A stretch of 64,000 bases of DNA from an uncultured Parabacteroides sp. (GTDB lineage Bacteria > Bacteroidota > Bacteroidia > Bacteroidales > Tannerellaceae), in contig CAKVBA010000001.1 in assembly GCA_934725305.1 (NCBI GenBank), positions 1-64,000 of the forward strand, given 5' to 3'. This document shows, piece after piece, positions 55,479 through 64,000 of this stretch (the stretch's first letter is position 1; each line of letters opens with the position of its first letter). A model generated the notes under the pieces. It had not been told where the DNA came from. It did not search any database and saw only the letters and a program-made list of their open reading frames with translations. Both the position numbers and the translations under genes were made by a program.

Positions 55479-55841
55479 TCAACAAGGAGCATAAAAAGCA
55501 TCTTCGACATGCTCTATGCTGTATTTACCCTCCTTATGAATCAGCAACATCAAATCAAAACGGACCGACAAGTCAATATTATAACGACGCACATAGGCAT
55601 CGGCAGCCGCCACAATGCGACGAATCTTTCCCTGATCCACGGCATACTCAGGAGCCATCAGATAGTTGGCCGCACGAGTCTTTACCTCAACAACAACCAG
55701 TTCTTTACCCTGCCTGGCAACAATATCCAATTCATAATGATGCCAATGCCAGTTGCTGTGCAGAATCTGATAGCCATGGGCCTTTAAATAGCCACAAGCC
55801 AGCTGTTCACCCTTCTTCCCTATTTCATTATGTTCTGCCAT
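55479..55841 (-). CDS. yraN: YraN/UPF0102 family endonuclease-like protein
   Basis: A 120-residue protein with a Holliday-junction-resolvase-like (PD-(D/E)XK) fold. IGKKGEQLACGYLKAHGYQIL, YELDIVARQGKELVVVEVKTR (Asp, Glu-x-Lys) and AVDQGKIRRIVAAADAYVRR are diagnostic. The biological role remains unclear in the family. It is first in the yraN - mmcQ-like - birA transcript. Confidence 0.92.
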   Translation of the reverse strand: MAEHNEIGKKGEQLACGYLKAHGYQILHSNWHWHHYELDIVARQGKELVVVEVKTRAANYLMAPEYAVDQGKIRRIVAAADAYVRRYNIDLSVRFDLMLLIHKEGKYSIEHVEDAFYAPC

Positions 55842-55859
55842 AATCTGTTTTATTCAATC

Positions 55860-56097
55860 CTGATCCATTTGATATACAAATGTAAGAAAGGTATAATATA
55901 ATAACAAAAAGGTCTGACAAAACTCTCAACAGGCAACAACTCACCAAAAGACCATAAAACAGACGCACCATGGAGAGCACCTACAGAACAATGGCTTCAA
56001 AAACGAATAAAAGCCTATGATTTTCATGCAGGAACACACCATGGTGCGCTCGAATGCGTTCAAAGATCACAAGGAACAAGAAACGGACAAATAGACA
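55860..56097. other. Intergenic region upstream of yraN and after tolC-like gene
   Basis: No gene is seen. CGCACCATGG (55964-55973) and CCATGGTGCG (56039-56048) are a perfect 10-bp inverted repeat 65 bp apart. The loop is too long for a normal terminator, and no U-tract follows. Confidence 0.5.
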
Positions 56098-57459
56098 TTA
56101 TTCCACGGCCAAGGATCCTGCTGCTTTCTGATAAGCAATATAGCTGATATACTGCTGGAAACGAGTATCAACAAACACCTCATAAGCCTGTTGCCACAAG
56201 GTTTGTGCCTCCAAATGGTCTGAAAGGGTTTCCAAACCCACTTCATACTGCTTCTGACTTACTCGCATATTCTCTTCGGCCTGCTGCAAAGAACGGTCTG
56301 CCAACTGACTCTCCAAACGAGCCTCATCAAAATTGTTCGCCGCCTGTGTCAACTCGAGCAGCATCTGCTCATTCAGATTCTCCTGTTGCAAACGACTCTG
56401 TATCAACTTAGCCTTTGCTGCACGCACCTTATTATGACGTTCGCCGAAATGGTAAATAGGAACACTCACATTCAACAACACGGCAAAGCTACCATCATTG
56501 AACAGCTTCTGGTCATTCACCTTAAAACCATCAATATAGTTATACATTCCCTTAATACCCACCTTAGGCAACATCTCGCTACGGTTCAGCTTCACCTGTT
56601 GCTGAGCGATATGCACCTGTTTGTCCAAGATTGCATATTCCGGACGAGCAGAGACATCCGAAATCTGAATCGGCATCTGCTCATCCACAGAAGGGAAATC
56701 GTCCGACACCTGAATAATACTATCCAGTGGCTTACCGATATAATGACAGAGATTCATTGTAGCCAGACGAAGTGCATTTTCCGCCTTGCGAATATTCAAT
56801 TCACTCTCATTCAGCTTCACCTGCACCTTCAGCACATCATTCTGAGACTTCAGTCCGTGACGGTGAGCACTCTCTACATTCTTCATCAGCTCTTGCAACA
56901 CAGCGTGATACTTCTCGGCCACCTGCTTCATCTCGTTGGCTTTCACCACCAAAGCATAGGCCTGACTTGTCTTCAGAATCACCTCGGTTGCCGTCAAAGT
57001 CTCATTCTTCAACGCCATCTCCTTGCTCAACTTGGCCATATTGTAGGCTGCCCGAATCTTTCCACCCATATACAGAGGCTGTTCCAGCTGAATACCGGCC
57101 ACATACACATCCTCTACATCATACTTAATATCGATACCCGGGAAATAGGCAAAGCCGTTGTTGGGCAAAAACTGATCCGCACTGACCGGAAGAAAAGTGG
57201 GCAACTTACCACCGGGAATACCCAAACCGCCAGCCGCATTACTGTAGATACCCGTAGCACTGGCCGTGATATTAGGGAAGAAATTACCTCTGAAACTCTT
57301 CACCATAAAACTCGCCTGCTCGGTTTGCTTGGCCGAAGCCGCCATCTCTTTATTATACTTCAATGCCATCTCGCGACACTGATCCAGGCTCAGGGTCTCT
57401 TGCGCAACCAGAGATCCCGAGCAAAGAGCTATATAGAGAAATAAGACAATCCTTTTCAT
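56098..57459 (-). CDS. TolC-family outer-membrane efflux protein
   Basis: A 453-residue outer-membrane channel protein with the signal MKRIVLFLYIALCSGSLVAQ. Two OEP repeats can be followed (LSLDQCREMALKYNKEMAAS; LQLEQPLYMGGKIRAAYNMAKL; PEYAILDKQVHIAQQQVKLNRSEMLPKVGIKGMYNY; SVPIYHFGERHNKVRAAKAKL), with long heptad-rich helices between. The start overlaps the end of the RND pump gene by 4 bp. It should complete the tripartite pump with the two genes upstream. Confidence 0.93.
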   Translation of the reverse strand: MKRIVLFLYIALCSGSLVAQETLSLDQCREMALKYNKEMAASAKQTEQASFMVKSFRGNFFPNITASATGIYSNAAGGLGIPGGKLPTFLPVSADQFLPNNGFAYFPGIDIKYDVEDVYVAGIQLEQPLYMGGKIRAAYNMAKLSKEMALKNETLTATEVILKTSQAYALVVKANEMKQVAEKYHAVLQELMKNVESAHRHGLKSQNDVLKVQVKLNESELNIRKAENALRLATMNLCHYIGKPLDSIIQVSDDFPSVDEQMPIQISDVSARPEYAILDKQVHIAQQQVKLNRSEMLPKVGIKGMYNYIDGFKVNDQKLFNDGSFAVLLNVSVPIYHFGERHNKVRAAKAKLIQSRLQQENLNEQMLLELTQAANNFDEARLESQLADRSLQQAEENMRVSQKQYEVGLETLSDHLEAQTLWQQAYEVFVDTRFQQYISYIAYQKAAGSLAVE

Positions 57460-60400
57460 TCGTTTGTATGTTTAATATGAAAAAATAGGGCATATAACAC
57501 AGGGATAAACAGCAACGTAATCAACGTACTGAAGAGCAATCCTCCCATAATAGAGGCCGCCAACGAACCAAACATGGCATCCGACAACAGCGGTATCATA
57601 CCCAAGATGGTTGTCAGCGAAGCCATCATCACCGGACGCAATCGGCTCTGTGAACTGTCGATCAAGGCTGTCACCGGCTCAATCCCCTCGCCAATCTGTA
57701 AAGAGATTTCGTCCATCAGCACGATACCATTCTTAATCAACATACCAATCAGACCAAGTGTTCCCACAATCGCCACGAAGTTGAAAGTCTTGCCTGTCAG
57801 CAGCATCACCGCCACAACACCTACCAAAATCATCGGCAAACAACAGAAGATAATCAACGGCTTGCGATAGTCTTTAAACAGCATAATCAAGATTGCAATC
57901 ATCAAAATGATAGCCAACGGGAAATTGCGGAACAGATACTTCATAGACTGACTGCTGGCACTCTTTTCGCCTTGCCACTGTAAGGTGTAACCAGACGGAA
58001 GCTCAATCTGCTCGATCTGCTTGGCAATAGCCCGACGCGCATATTCAGTCTCCAGACCTGATACCGGAGAACACTGCACACGCATGCTACGCTGACCATT
58101 GAAGCGAGGCACTACCGGATATTCCCAACGCACATCAATCTGCTTACAGATCTGCTTCAACGGTGTACTGCCCATGAGGCTCTCCACCAATTCATCTTTC
58201 GTCAGCGTACCAGCCTTCAGCTTGAAGAGCATTTCCTCATTAAGCAATCCATTCAACGAAGGTAACGTAGAGAATACCTGTGTATTATTCAAATCTTCGA
58301 TGGGTTCACCCTTCTCATCCACACATTTCAGATAGATATTATCGCGATGAATACCCTCATAGAACGACCCGATAGGAATGCCGCCATTGACAGCCAACAG
58401 AGACATACTCACATCATTACGGCTAAGGCCCAAGGCACGGGCTGCCGCCTGATCATATTCAACCGTCAAGACCGGAATCTTCGGTTCCCAATCGGAAGTG
58501 ATCAAACAAACCTCGGGAGTACGAAGCATGATAGCACGAGCACTATCGGCCAACTGCTGCAATACAGCCGGATCGGGTCCTAAGAACTGCGCCTCGATCG
58601 GATATTTCTTAAACATCAGATTATAGCGTTTCAGCTTCACATAGGCATCGGGATATTTGGCTGTCAGATACTCCTGTATCTCATCCATCTTCTCTACCAA
58701 CACCTCGGGCGAAGTAAAGTCGATAATCAACTCACCATACGAAAGTGAAGGATTGGCAATACTACGCACCAAGTTATAACGTCCTGGTGTGCCACCAATC
58801 GAAGTGGTCACATGGGTAATCTCTTTACGGGTCTTCAGATAGGCCTCAATCTCAGCCAGATCATGAGCCACACGAGTGGAGTTGGCTCCTTCGGGCAACT
58901 TATATTCCATATAGAGCTGGTCATACACCATATCCGGAAAGAATCCCTGACGCATATACTGATAACTAAAACCAGCAAGCGCCAACAGAGCTATCATACA
59001 AAAGACGAAGCTCCAACGATGTCTCAACCCCATATACAACAAGCGACGAAGCAGAGCATAGACTGCACCCTTATATTCACGCTTACCCGATGTTGAAGTT
59101 CCAGTCATTTCAGAGATCTTCAGGTAGCGGTTGGCCATCAATGGAACGTGAATCAAAGCCAGCACCCAGCTCAACAACAACGAAACTGCCAATACAATAA
59201 AAAGGTCTCGCGTATAAACACCTGCCGTATCAGGCGACAAGAAGATAGGAAGGAACGCAATGATAGCAATCAGTGTTGCGCCCAACAGCGGAGTTGCCGT
59301 CTGACGTCCGATGGCAGTCAACGCCTCCATCCGGTCTTTACCCGCCTTCAGGTCAACCAAGATACCATCAATAATAACAATTGCATTATCCACCAGCATA
59401 CCCATGGCCAAGACAAAGGCAGCCAACGAAACGCGCTGCATGGTTCCACCGGCCGTCTGCAAGAAGAGGAACGAACCCAAGACCGTAATAACCAAGCAGA
59501 TTCCAATGATAATACCGCTCTTGAAGCCCATTGCCAACATCAAGATAAAGACAACGATTACCACCGATTCCACCAGATTAATCGCAAATGTACCTAATGA
59601 GCTGCCCACACGTTCGGGCTGATAAAACACCTTGTGATATTCCACACCTGCCGGAAGACGGTCGGCCTTCAAACGAGCCAACTCCTGCTCCACGGCAAAA
59701 CCCACCTTTACAATGTCCGTACTGCTGGATGCAGCAATCAAGATACCCATGGCCCGTTCGCTGTCATAAAACATCTCGTTACGAGTGGGATTCTCATACG
59801 CCTTCTCAATATGGGCGATATCAGACAAACGCAGCTGGTCATTATCATGCCCCTGAATCAGCATATTACCAATATCCTCAACCGTGGTAAACTTGTCGCT
59901 GACCGTCACACGAATACGATTGTATCCATTTTCATAATACCCACTATAAGTGGTCTTGTTCTGACCATTCAAGGTAGCCAACACCTCGGCCGGCTTCACG
60001 CCTAAATTGGCCATACGATCTTGAAAGAGAGAGATATTTATACACTCATTGCGTTTGCCGTAGAGATCGATACGCTCCACGCCCTCAATCGCACTCAACT
60101 GGCGCTTGATCAGTTCGGCATAATCGGAGAGCTCGCGGTCTTCCAAGCCATCGCCCGTCAAAGCATAGAACATACCATACACATTACCAAAGTCATCCTT
60201 CACAATCGGCAGAGAAGCTCCGGCCGGCAACGAAGGACGTGCATCGTTGATCTTGCGACGCAGAATATCCCAATATTGCTCCACCTCATTATCCTTCAAC
60301 GTAGTAGCCAACTCCACCTGAATCAGGGATACATCGTTATAGGAATAACTCTCGATATTATTGATATTGTTCATCTTACGGATGCTCTTTTCCAACACAT

Positions 60401-60596
60401 CCGTCACCTCCAATTCCACTTGATGGGCCGATGCACCCGGATAGGTTGTGACCACCATGGCCAGCTTTACCTTGATCTCGGGGTCTTCGAGTTTGCTCAT
60501 CTGATAACAGGCAAACAGACCACCGACCAAGAATACCGCAACCAAGAAATAGACCAGTTTACGGTTCAGGAACGCCCATTTACTAATATCTATCAT
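57456..60596 (-). CDS. RND efflux pump, inner-membrane subunit
   Basis: A 1046-residue proton-driven transporter of the AcrB/HAE superfamily. It has twelve membrane helices with two large periplasmic loops (residues about 35-330 and 560-870). Helix 4 reads VLAMGMLVDNAIVIIDG: the first proton-relay Asp is kept while the second position is Asn, as in some non-AcrB branches. GLIGMLIKNGIVLMDEI in helix 10 carries the relay Lys. The gene overlaps both partners by 4 bp. Substrates are unknown; no TetR or two-component regulator is next to it. Confidence 0.94.
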   Translation of the reverse strand: MIDISKWAFLNRKLVYFLVAVFLVGGLFACYQMSKLEDPEIKVKLAMVVTTYPGASAHQVELEVTDVLEKSIRKMNNINNIESYSYNDVSLIQVELATTLKDNEVEQYWDILRRKINDARPSLPAGASLPIVKDDFGNVYGMFYALTGDGLEDRELSDYAELIKRQLSAIEGVERIDLYGKRNECINISLFQDRMANLGVKPAEVLATLNGQNKTTYSGYYENGYNRIRVTVSDKFTTVEDIGNMLIQGHDNDQLRLSDIAHIEKAYENPTRNEMFYDSERAMGILIAASSSTDIVKVGFAVEQELARLKADRLPAGVEYHKVFYQPERVGSSLGTFAINLVESVVIVVFILMLAMGFKSGIIIGICLVITVLGSFLFLQTAGGTMQRVSLAAFVLAMGMLVDNAIVIIDGILVDLKAGKDRMEALTAIGRQTATPLLGATLIAIIAFLPIFLSPDTAGVYTRDLFIVLAVSLLLSWVLALIHVPLMANRYLKISEMTGTSTSGKREYKGAVYALLRRLLYMGLRHRWSFVFCMIALLALAGFSYQYMRQGFFPDMVYDQLYMEYKLPEGANSTRVAHDLAEIEAYLKTRKEITHVTTSIGGTPGRYNLVRSIANPSLSYGELIIDFTSPEVLVEKMDEIQEYLTAKYPDAYVKLKRYNLMFKKYPIEAQFLGPDPAVLQQLADSARAIMLRTPEVCLITSDWEPKIPVLTVEYDQAAARALGLSRNDVSMSLLAVNGGIPIGSFYEGIHRDNIYLKCVDEKGEPIEDLNNTQVFSTLPSLNGLLNEEMLFKLKAGTLTKDELVESLMGSTPLKQICKQIDVRWEYPVVPRFNGQRSMRVQCSPVSGLETEYARRAIAKQIEQIELPSGYTLQWQGEKSASSQSMKYLFRNFPLAIILMIAILIMLFKDYRKPLIIFCCLPMILVGVVAVMLLTGKTFNFVAIVGTLGLIGMLIKNGIVLMDEISLQIGEGIEPVTALIDSSQSRLRPVMMASLTTILGMIPLLSDAMFGSLAASIMGGLLFSTLITLLFIPVLYALFFHIKHTNE

Positions 60597-61657
60597 AATA
60601 AACCTCCTACATTTGTTGGATTAACTGCCGCCAACGGCTTCACCTGTTCACCCTCATTAACATGATGTGTACCCGACACAATAATCAAATCGCCCGGCTT
60701 CAGCTGAGCTGCCGAGATCAATGACTGACCGTCGGAAAGCAGACGGATCACAGTCACCGGACATCGCTTGACCGTGTTTGAAGAGGCATTAAAGACAAAC
60801 AGACAAGCCTCATTTCCATCAAGCAACAACGAGCTGGTCGGCACAGAGAGTACCTGTTGGTTATCCTCCTTGCTATAGATTGTCACCATAGTGTTCATGC
60901 CGGGTGAAGGCATTGGCATCTTGCCCGCATCAACAAGCAGGCGCATGGTATAAAGCTGGTTGGAATTAGCCTTAGGCGCAATGCTCACAAGACGCAACGG
61001 ATAGATCTTACCCGGATAGATATCAAATGTACAATGATAGTTGTCAAACTGGTCCCGACGGATATATTCAGCAGCAGGAAGGTTGATCTCCACCTCAGGA
61101 GCACCGCTACTAATCATAGAGATAACAGGCATACCGGCACCCACTGTTTCGTGCATATCGAAGAGATGCTTTTGCACAAAGCCATCGAAAGGAGCATACA
61201 TCTTGGTATAGGCCAACTGATCTTGGTGATGCTGATATTTAGCCGTGATTTGTTTCAACCCATACACTGCCTTGTCGTTGACATTAGGAGTTGTTCCATT
61301 CTCTTTATAAAGGGCCATCACACGTTCGGCCTCTGCCTTAATCTGCTTATATTCGGCTTCTGTGGCATCGAGCTGCACCTGATAATCGGCAGGATCCAAC
61401 GCTGCCAACAACGTGCCTTTACGCACATAGGTACCGTCTTTTACATAGATCTTCAGAATCTGCCCACTCACTCGAAACGACAGATTCACATCTTGCGCCG
61501 CCTTTACTCTGCCTGGGAACTGAAGTGCTGTCTGCTCTACGCCCAAGCGAACTGTATCCACTTTCACAGTCTGAAGGGATGCACCCTTTTTGCCTTGCGG
61601 CTGACACGACAATAACAACGTCACCGCACATGCTAAAATAAAATAGAATCGTCTCAT
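60593..61657 (-). CDS. RND efflux periplasmic adaptor (lipoprotein)
   Basis: A 354-residue membrane-fusion protein with lipobox LLLSC (Cys18), so it is lipid-anchored. The lipoyl halves are VKAAQDVNLSFRVSGQILKIYVKDGTYVRKGTLLAALDP and MYAPFDGFVQKHLFDMHETVGAGMPVISMI, around a helical hairpin (DATEAEYKQIKAEAERVMALYKENG). A beta barrel and membrane-proximal domain follow. It is the first gene of the efflux operon. A promoter with TTG - 20 bp - TACATTTG lies on the minus strand at 61715-61685. Confidence 0.93.
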   Translation of the reverse strand: MRRFYFILACAVTLLLSCQPQGKKGASLQTVKVDTVRLGVEQTALQFPGRVKAAQDVNLSFRVSGQILKIYVKDGTYVRKGTLLAALDPADYQVQLDATEAEYKQIKAEAERVMALYKENGTTPNVNDKAVYGLKQITAKYQHHQDQLAYTKMYAPFDGFVQKHLFDMHETVGAGMPVISMISSGAPEVEINLPAAEYIRRDQFDNYHCTFDIYPGKIYPLRLVSIAPKANSNQLYTMRLLVDAGKMPMPSPGMNTMVTIYSKEDNQQVLSVPTSSLLLDGNEACLFVFNASSNTVKRCPVTVIRLLSDGQSLISAAQLKPGDLIIVSGTHHVNEGEQVKPLAAVNPTNVGGLL

Positions 61658-61684
61658 ATATTATCCGCTATAATTAAGTAATTA

Positions 61685-61715
61685 CAAATGTATGTAGGTT
61701 CATCCAAAAGGACAA
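61685..61715 (-). promoter_or_regulatory. Promoter of the RND efflux operon
   Basis: On the minus strand TTG (61715-61713), a 20-bp spacer and TACATTTG (61692-61685) lie 27 bp before the ATG at 61657. Confidence 0.55.
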
Positions 61716-61988
61716 GGTTCAAACAACAACTAATTTGTCATTTTCTTATTTTCTTTCATCTCCACTGTTCCTTTAAAGAGAGCCTTTAACAACCTATATA
61801 TTATGCTTATTTCCAAAACTGATGTGTAAACAATTTACAATGGGATTTTGTTTACCTAACTATGAACTCATTTTGATTGTTTTTCATATTCACGAGGCTT
61901 ACGCAACATACCAACAACAATATGTCAAAAACCTATTTTGATGCAGCCTCGAAAGGTGAATTTACACTTATGACACACCTCCAATAAT

Positions 61989-62023
61989 CACTATCGCCCA
62001 AGGCGTTGCCCCGGGCGATAGTG
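61989..62023 (-). terminator. Hairpin after the Na/Pi cotransporter gene
   Basis: CACTATCGCCC and GGGCGATAGTG form a perfect 11-bp stem with a 13-nt loop, 33 bp after the stop. The minus-strand tail is ATTATTGG, so the U-tract is poor. Confidence 0.6.
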
Positions 62024-62055
62024 TATTGTAATAACGTCCTATGTAAAATGGATCA

Positions 62056-63741
62056 TTAAATCTTCTTTTCGATAACAGCCTGAACGACATTTAGAACATA
62101 ATCGCCCAGTTTTTCACTTTCGCTAATCATATCCATATAATAGACACCATCTTGATATTGATACTGTTTATTATTGATATCCTCGAGATTGCGGATCTTT
62201 AGCTGATTACGATAGTTGTTTATTTCATTCTCAATATTATACGAACGATTAATATCGTCACGAACCAGTTCCTGCTTGTGCAACAAGAAGTTCATACGGT
62301 CCAACGCCTGACCAACCAAATCAAACATGTGGTCGATATGACGGTTCTGATCTTCCGTAAACTCAGACTTGAACTCGTTGCGACGCTTGATGCTTCGAGC
62401 CATATTGTTACAAGAGTCTGCTATACTTTCGATTTCAGAGACCGCACGCAACATGACACGAATCTCTTCCTTACTTTCCGAACTCAAACGACCCTCGGAC
62501 ACGGCTGTCAGGTAATTGGCAATTTCAACCTCCATACGGTCACTGATATTCTCATATTTTTCAATCCGGCTATAGATCTTCAAGAATGGCTCTTCGCTCT
62601 TTTCATAGAACAGCTCCTTCACCATATTAAACATGCGAGAGGTGCGTTTGGCAAAAAGACAGATCTCTTTATGAGCTTGCAGGATAGACAATTCAGCGGT
62701 TGACAACATACCACCGGTAATAAAACGCAGACGATATTCCTCGTCTTCGGCCTTCATCTTGATGAATGTACATACGGTCTTTTCAATCAGGTTGACAAAC
62801 CAAATCATAATAAAGGTGTTACTAATATTGAAGGCCGTGTGGAAAGCAGCTAGCTTGAAAGATACCGCCACAGCCGGATCAGCCACCTTCATCACGTTGG
62901 TCACAAACCAAGAGACGCCATCGGTAAAAGGATAAAAGAGCACCAACACCCATGCCACACCGAACACGTTGAACACCAAGTGGGCCAAGGCTGCCCGTCG
63001 CGCCTGTGTATTACCCGTCAAGGCCGCCAAATTGGCTGTAATTGTCGTACCAATGTTTTCACCCAACACCAGCGCCACACCCAGATGATAGTCTATCCAT
63101 CCGTTAGCACACATAATCAAGGTAATAGCCATGGTTGCGGCAGAGGCCTGCACAATCATGGTCAGTACGGCACCAATAAACAGGAAGAGGATGATAGAGA
63201 AAAATCCCATGTCGGTATAATTCTGTACGAAAGCCAGCATATCGGGATTGGCACTCAAGTCGGGCGCATTGACCTTCAGGTTTTGAAGACCCATGAAAAG
63301 GAATGAGAAACCAAAAATAAATTCACCTAACGATTTACGAGAACTCTTGCCCGAAAAGAACAGCGGAATAGCAAAGGCAAGCAGTGGAAGGGCAAAGGCT
63401 GCAATATCAATCTTAAAGCCTAAGGCGGAGATAATCCAAGCGGTGACGGTAGTACCAATATTGGCACCCATAATGACCCCGATGGATTGAGTCAATGTTA
63501 ATAATCCTGCATTCACGAAACTCACAACCATCACGGTGGTTGCTGATGAAGACTGAATAAGTGCAGTAATGAGCACACCTGTTAATACCCCAGTCACTCG
63601 GTTCGTTGTCATTGCAGTTAAGATCTTTCGCAACCTGTCACCGGCAAACTTCTGCAGCCCCTCACTCATGATTTTCATACCATATAAAAACAGAGCCAAT
63701 GAGCCAATCAAACGGAGAAAATCAAACAAAGAATAGTCCAT
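62056..63741 (-). CDS. Na/Pi cotransporter family protein with PhoU domain
   Basis: A 561-residue NptA/YjbB-like sodium-phosphate cotransporter. Two inverted membrane repeats carry ALIQSSSATTVMVV with GANIGTTVTAWI, and MIVQASAATMAITLIM with GENIGTTITANLAAL. The C-terminal third (about 345-545) is a cytoplasmic PhoU-like four-helix domain (ISDRMEVEIANYLTAVSEG, ISESEKLGDYVLNVVQAV). It imports or exports phosphate depending on conditions. It is monocistronic and divergent from the nucleoside kinase gene. Confidence 0.92.
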   Translation of the reverse strand: MDYSLFDFLRLIGSLALFLYGMKIMSEGLQKFAGDRLRKILTAMTTNRVTGVLTGVLITALIQSSSATTVMVVSFVNAGLLTLTQSIGVIMGANIGTTVTAWIISALGFKIDIAAFALPLLAFAIPLFFSGKSSRKSLGEFIFGFSFLFMGLQNLKVNAPDLSANPDMLAFVQNYTDMGFFSIILFLFIGAVLTMIVQASAATMAITLIMCANGWIDYHLGVALVLGENIGTTITANLAALTGNTQARRAALAHLVFNVFGVAWVLVLFYPFTDGVSWFVTNVMKVADPAVAVSFKLAAFHTAFNISNTFIMIWFVNLIEKTVCTFIKMKAEDEEYRLRFITGGMLSTAELSILQAHKEICLFAKRTSRMFNMVKELFYEKSEEPFLKIYSRIEKYENISDRMEVEIANYLTAVSEGRLSSESKEEIRVMLRAVSEIESIADSCNNMARSIKRRNEFKSEFTEDQNRHIDHMFDLVGQALDRMNFLLHKQELVRDDINRSYNIENEINNYRNQLKIRNLEDINNKQYQYQDGVYYMDMISESEKLGDYVLNVVQAVIEKKI

Positions 63742-63765
63742 TTAAAAGAAAATAAGTTTAAGTGG

Positions 63766-63796
63766 ATTGTATATCCGATTAATATTCCTAACTTTA
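63766..63796 (+). promoter_or_regulatory. Possible promoter of the nucleoside kinase gene
   Basis: ATTG (63766-63769), a 19-bp spacer and TAACTTTA (63789-63796; one mismatch from TAnnTTTG), 33 bp before the ATG. Confidence 0.45.
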
Positions 63797-63829
63797 GAGG
63801 ACAAAAATAAATATAATAACCGAAATAAT

Positions 63830-64000
63830 ATGTCTGAAACAATAACAATTTTTTGCAAAAATAACAACATCTATAAAACCGTTCCCATCGGTTCTTCCTT
63901 ACAGGAAATATATGAAGCCGTAGGATCGCCGTTGGCCACACGTCCTATGAATGCTCAGGTAAACAACAAAACAGAAGGGCTCACCTATCGCTGCTGGCAG
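63830..64000 (+). CDS. Nucleoside (uridine) kinase-like protein, N-terminal part only
   Basis: An open frame of 57 codons runs off the window end. MSETITIFCKNNNIYKTVPIG and SSLQEIYEAVG resemble the TGS-like N-terminal region that precedes a uridine-kinase/P-loop domain in Bacteroidetes nucleoside kinases; threonyl-tRNA synthetase N-termini are a less likely alternative. The P-loop lies outside the window, so the kinase assignment rests on the N-terminal region alone. Confidence 0.6.
   Translation, partial: MSETITIFCKNNNIYKTVPIGSSLQEIYEAVGSPLATRPMNAQVNNKTEGLTYRCWQ

Larger units (their letters stand above)
61658..62055. other. Intergenic region upstream of the efflux operon
   Basis: Contains the adaptor-gene promoter (61685-61715, minus), an imperfect copy of the GCTGCATCAAAA hairpin (CGAGGCT 61893-61899 with AGCCTCG 61945-61951), a degraded TGACACACC repeat next to it, and the terminator below. 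No gene is seen. Confidence 0.6.

Noticed and set aside
55964..56048. Insertion-sequence ends (10-bp inverted repeat CGCACCATGG)
   Set aside because: Only 65 bp lie between the arms, there is no coding content and no target-site duplication; too little to call a mobile element.
56386..57444. 352-codon open frame opposite the TolC-like gene
   Set aside because: Antisense shadow; low-complexity His/Leu/Gln translation and no neighbour logic.

Overview
The window reads as chromosomal DNA of a gut-type Bacteroidales bacterium, most likely Parabacteroides or a close relative (inference). Reasons: promoters of the Bacteroidetes sigma type (-33 TTTG/TTG, about 19-21 bp, -7 TAnnTTTG) recur before genes; PorU and PorV of the type IX secretion system (T9SS) are present, which Bacteroides sensu stricto generally lacks; the order porU-porV-ispF is also known from Porphyromonas; and lipoproteins, a DUF4954 protein, an outer-membrane beta-barrel protein with a carboxypeptidase-like domain and a GH29 fucosidase are all typical of this order.

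Layout. 0-6 kb: class I fumarase, then a secreted Asp-box (sialidase-fold) protein with a GH29 fucosidase lipoprotein. 6-13.4 kb: a CAU tRNA, prfB with its programmed frameshift, an acyl-CoA ligase, a PadR/PspC pair with a visible operator, greA-HIT, and a thioredoxin-fold lipoprotein without CXXC. 13.5-18.8 kb: pnp, dacB, an AI-2E family permease, tRNA-Lys. 19-27 kb: leftward operon hflX - DUF4954 - a 1476-residue nuclease/helicase/methyltransferase fusion. 27-31 kb: a possible T9SS cargo protein, an MFS permease, a small nucleotidyltransferase-like protein. 31-37.5 kb: leftward operon rex - FAH hydrolase - porU - porV - ispF. 37.7-43.7 kb: an AT-rich accessory island with an outer-membrane barrel, a radical SAM/SPASM maturase, a decayed IS4-family element, a repeat-containing Cys peptide precursor and a deleted group II intron. 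43.8-55.8 kb: housekeeping genes (pepD, ksgA, a phosphoethanolamine transferase, mgtE, lrgAB, efp, radC, a SufT-like gene, lpxH, birA, yraN). 56-64 kb: a tripartite RND efflux operon, a Na/Pi cotransporter and the start of a TGS-domain nucleoside kinase.

The best candidate for an undescribed system is the peptide locus at 37.7-42.3 kb. A 75-residue precursor with a double-glycine leader and four decapeptide repeats, each with one cysteine exactly ten residues apart, lies upstream of an intact radical SAM/SPASM enzyme and an outer-membrane barrel. A transposase relic now separates precursor from maturase. Second is the three-domain nuclease-helicase-methyltransferase fusion. Third is a set of four intergenic tandem arrays with 22-23 bp units, two of which share sequence in opposite orientation. 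A separate family of GGCTGCATCAAAA hairpins works as terminators, and one of them is the insertion site of the group II intron.
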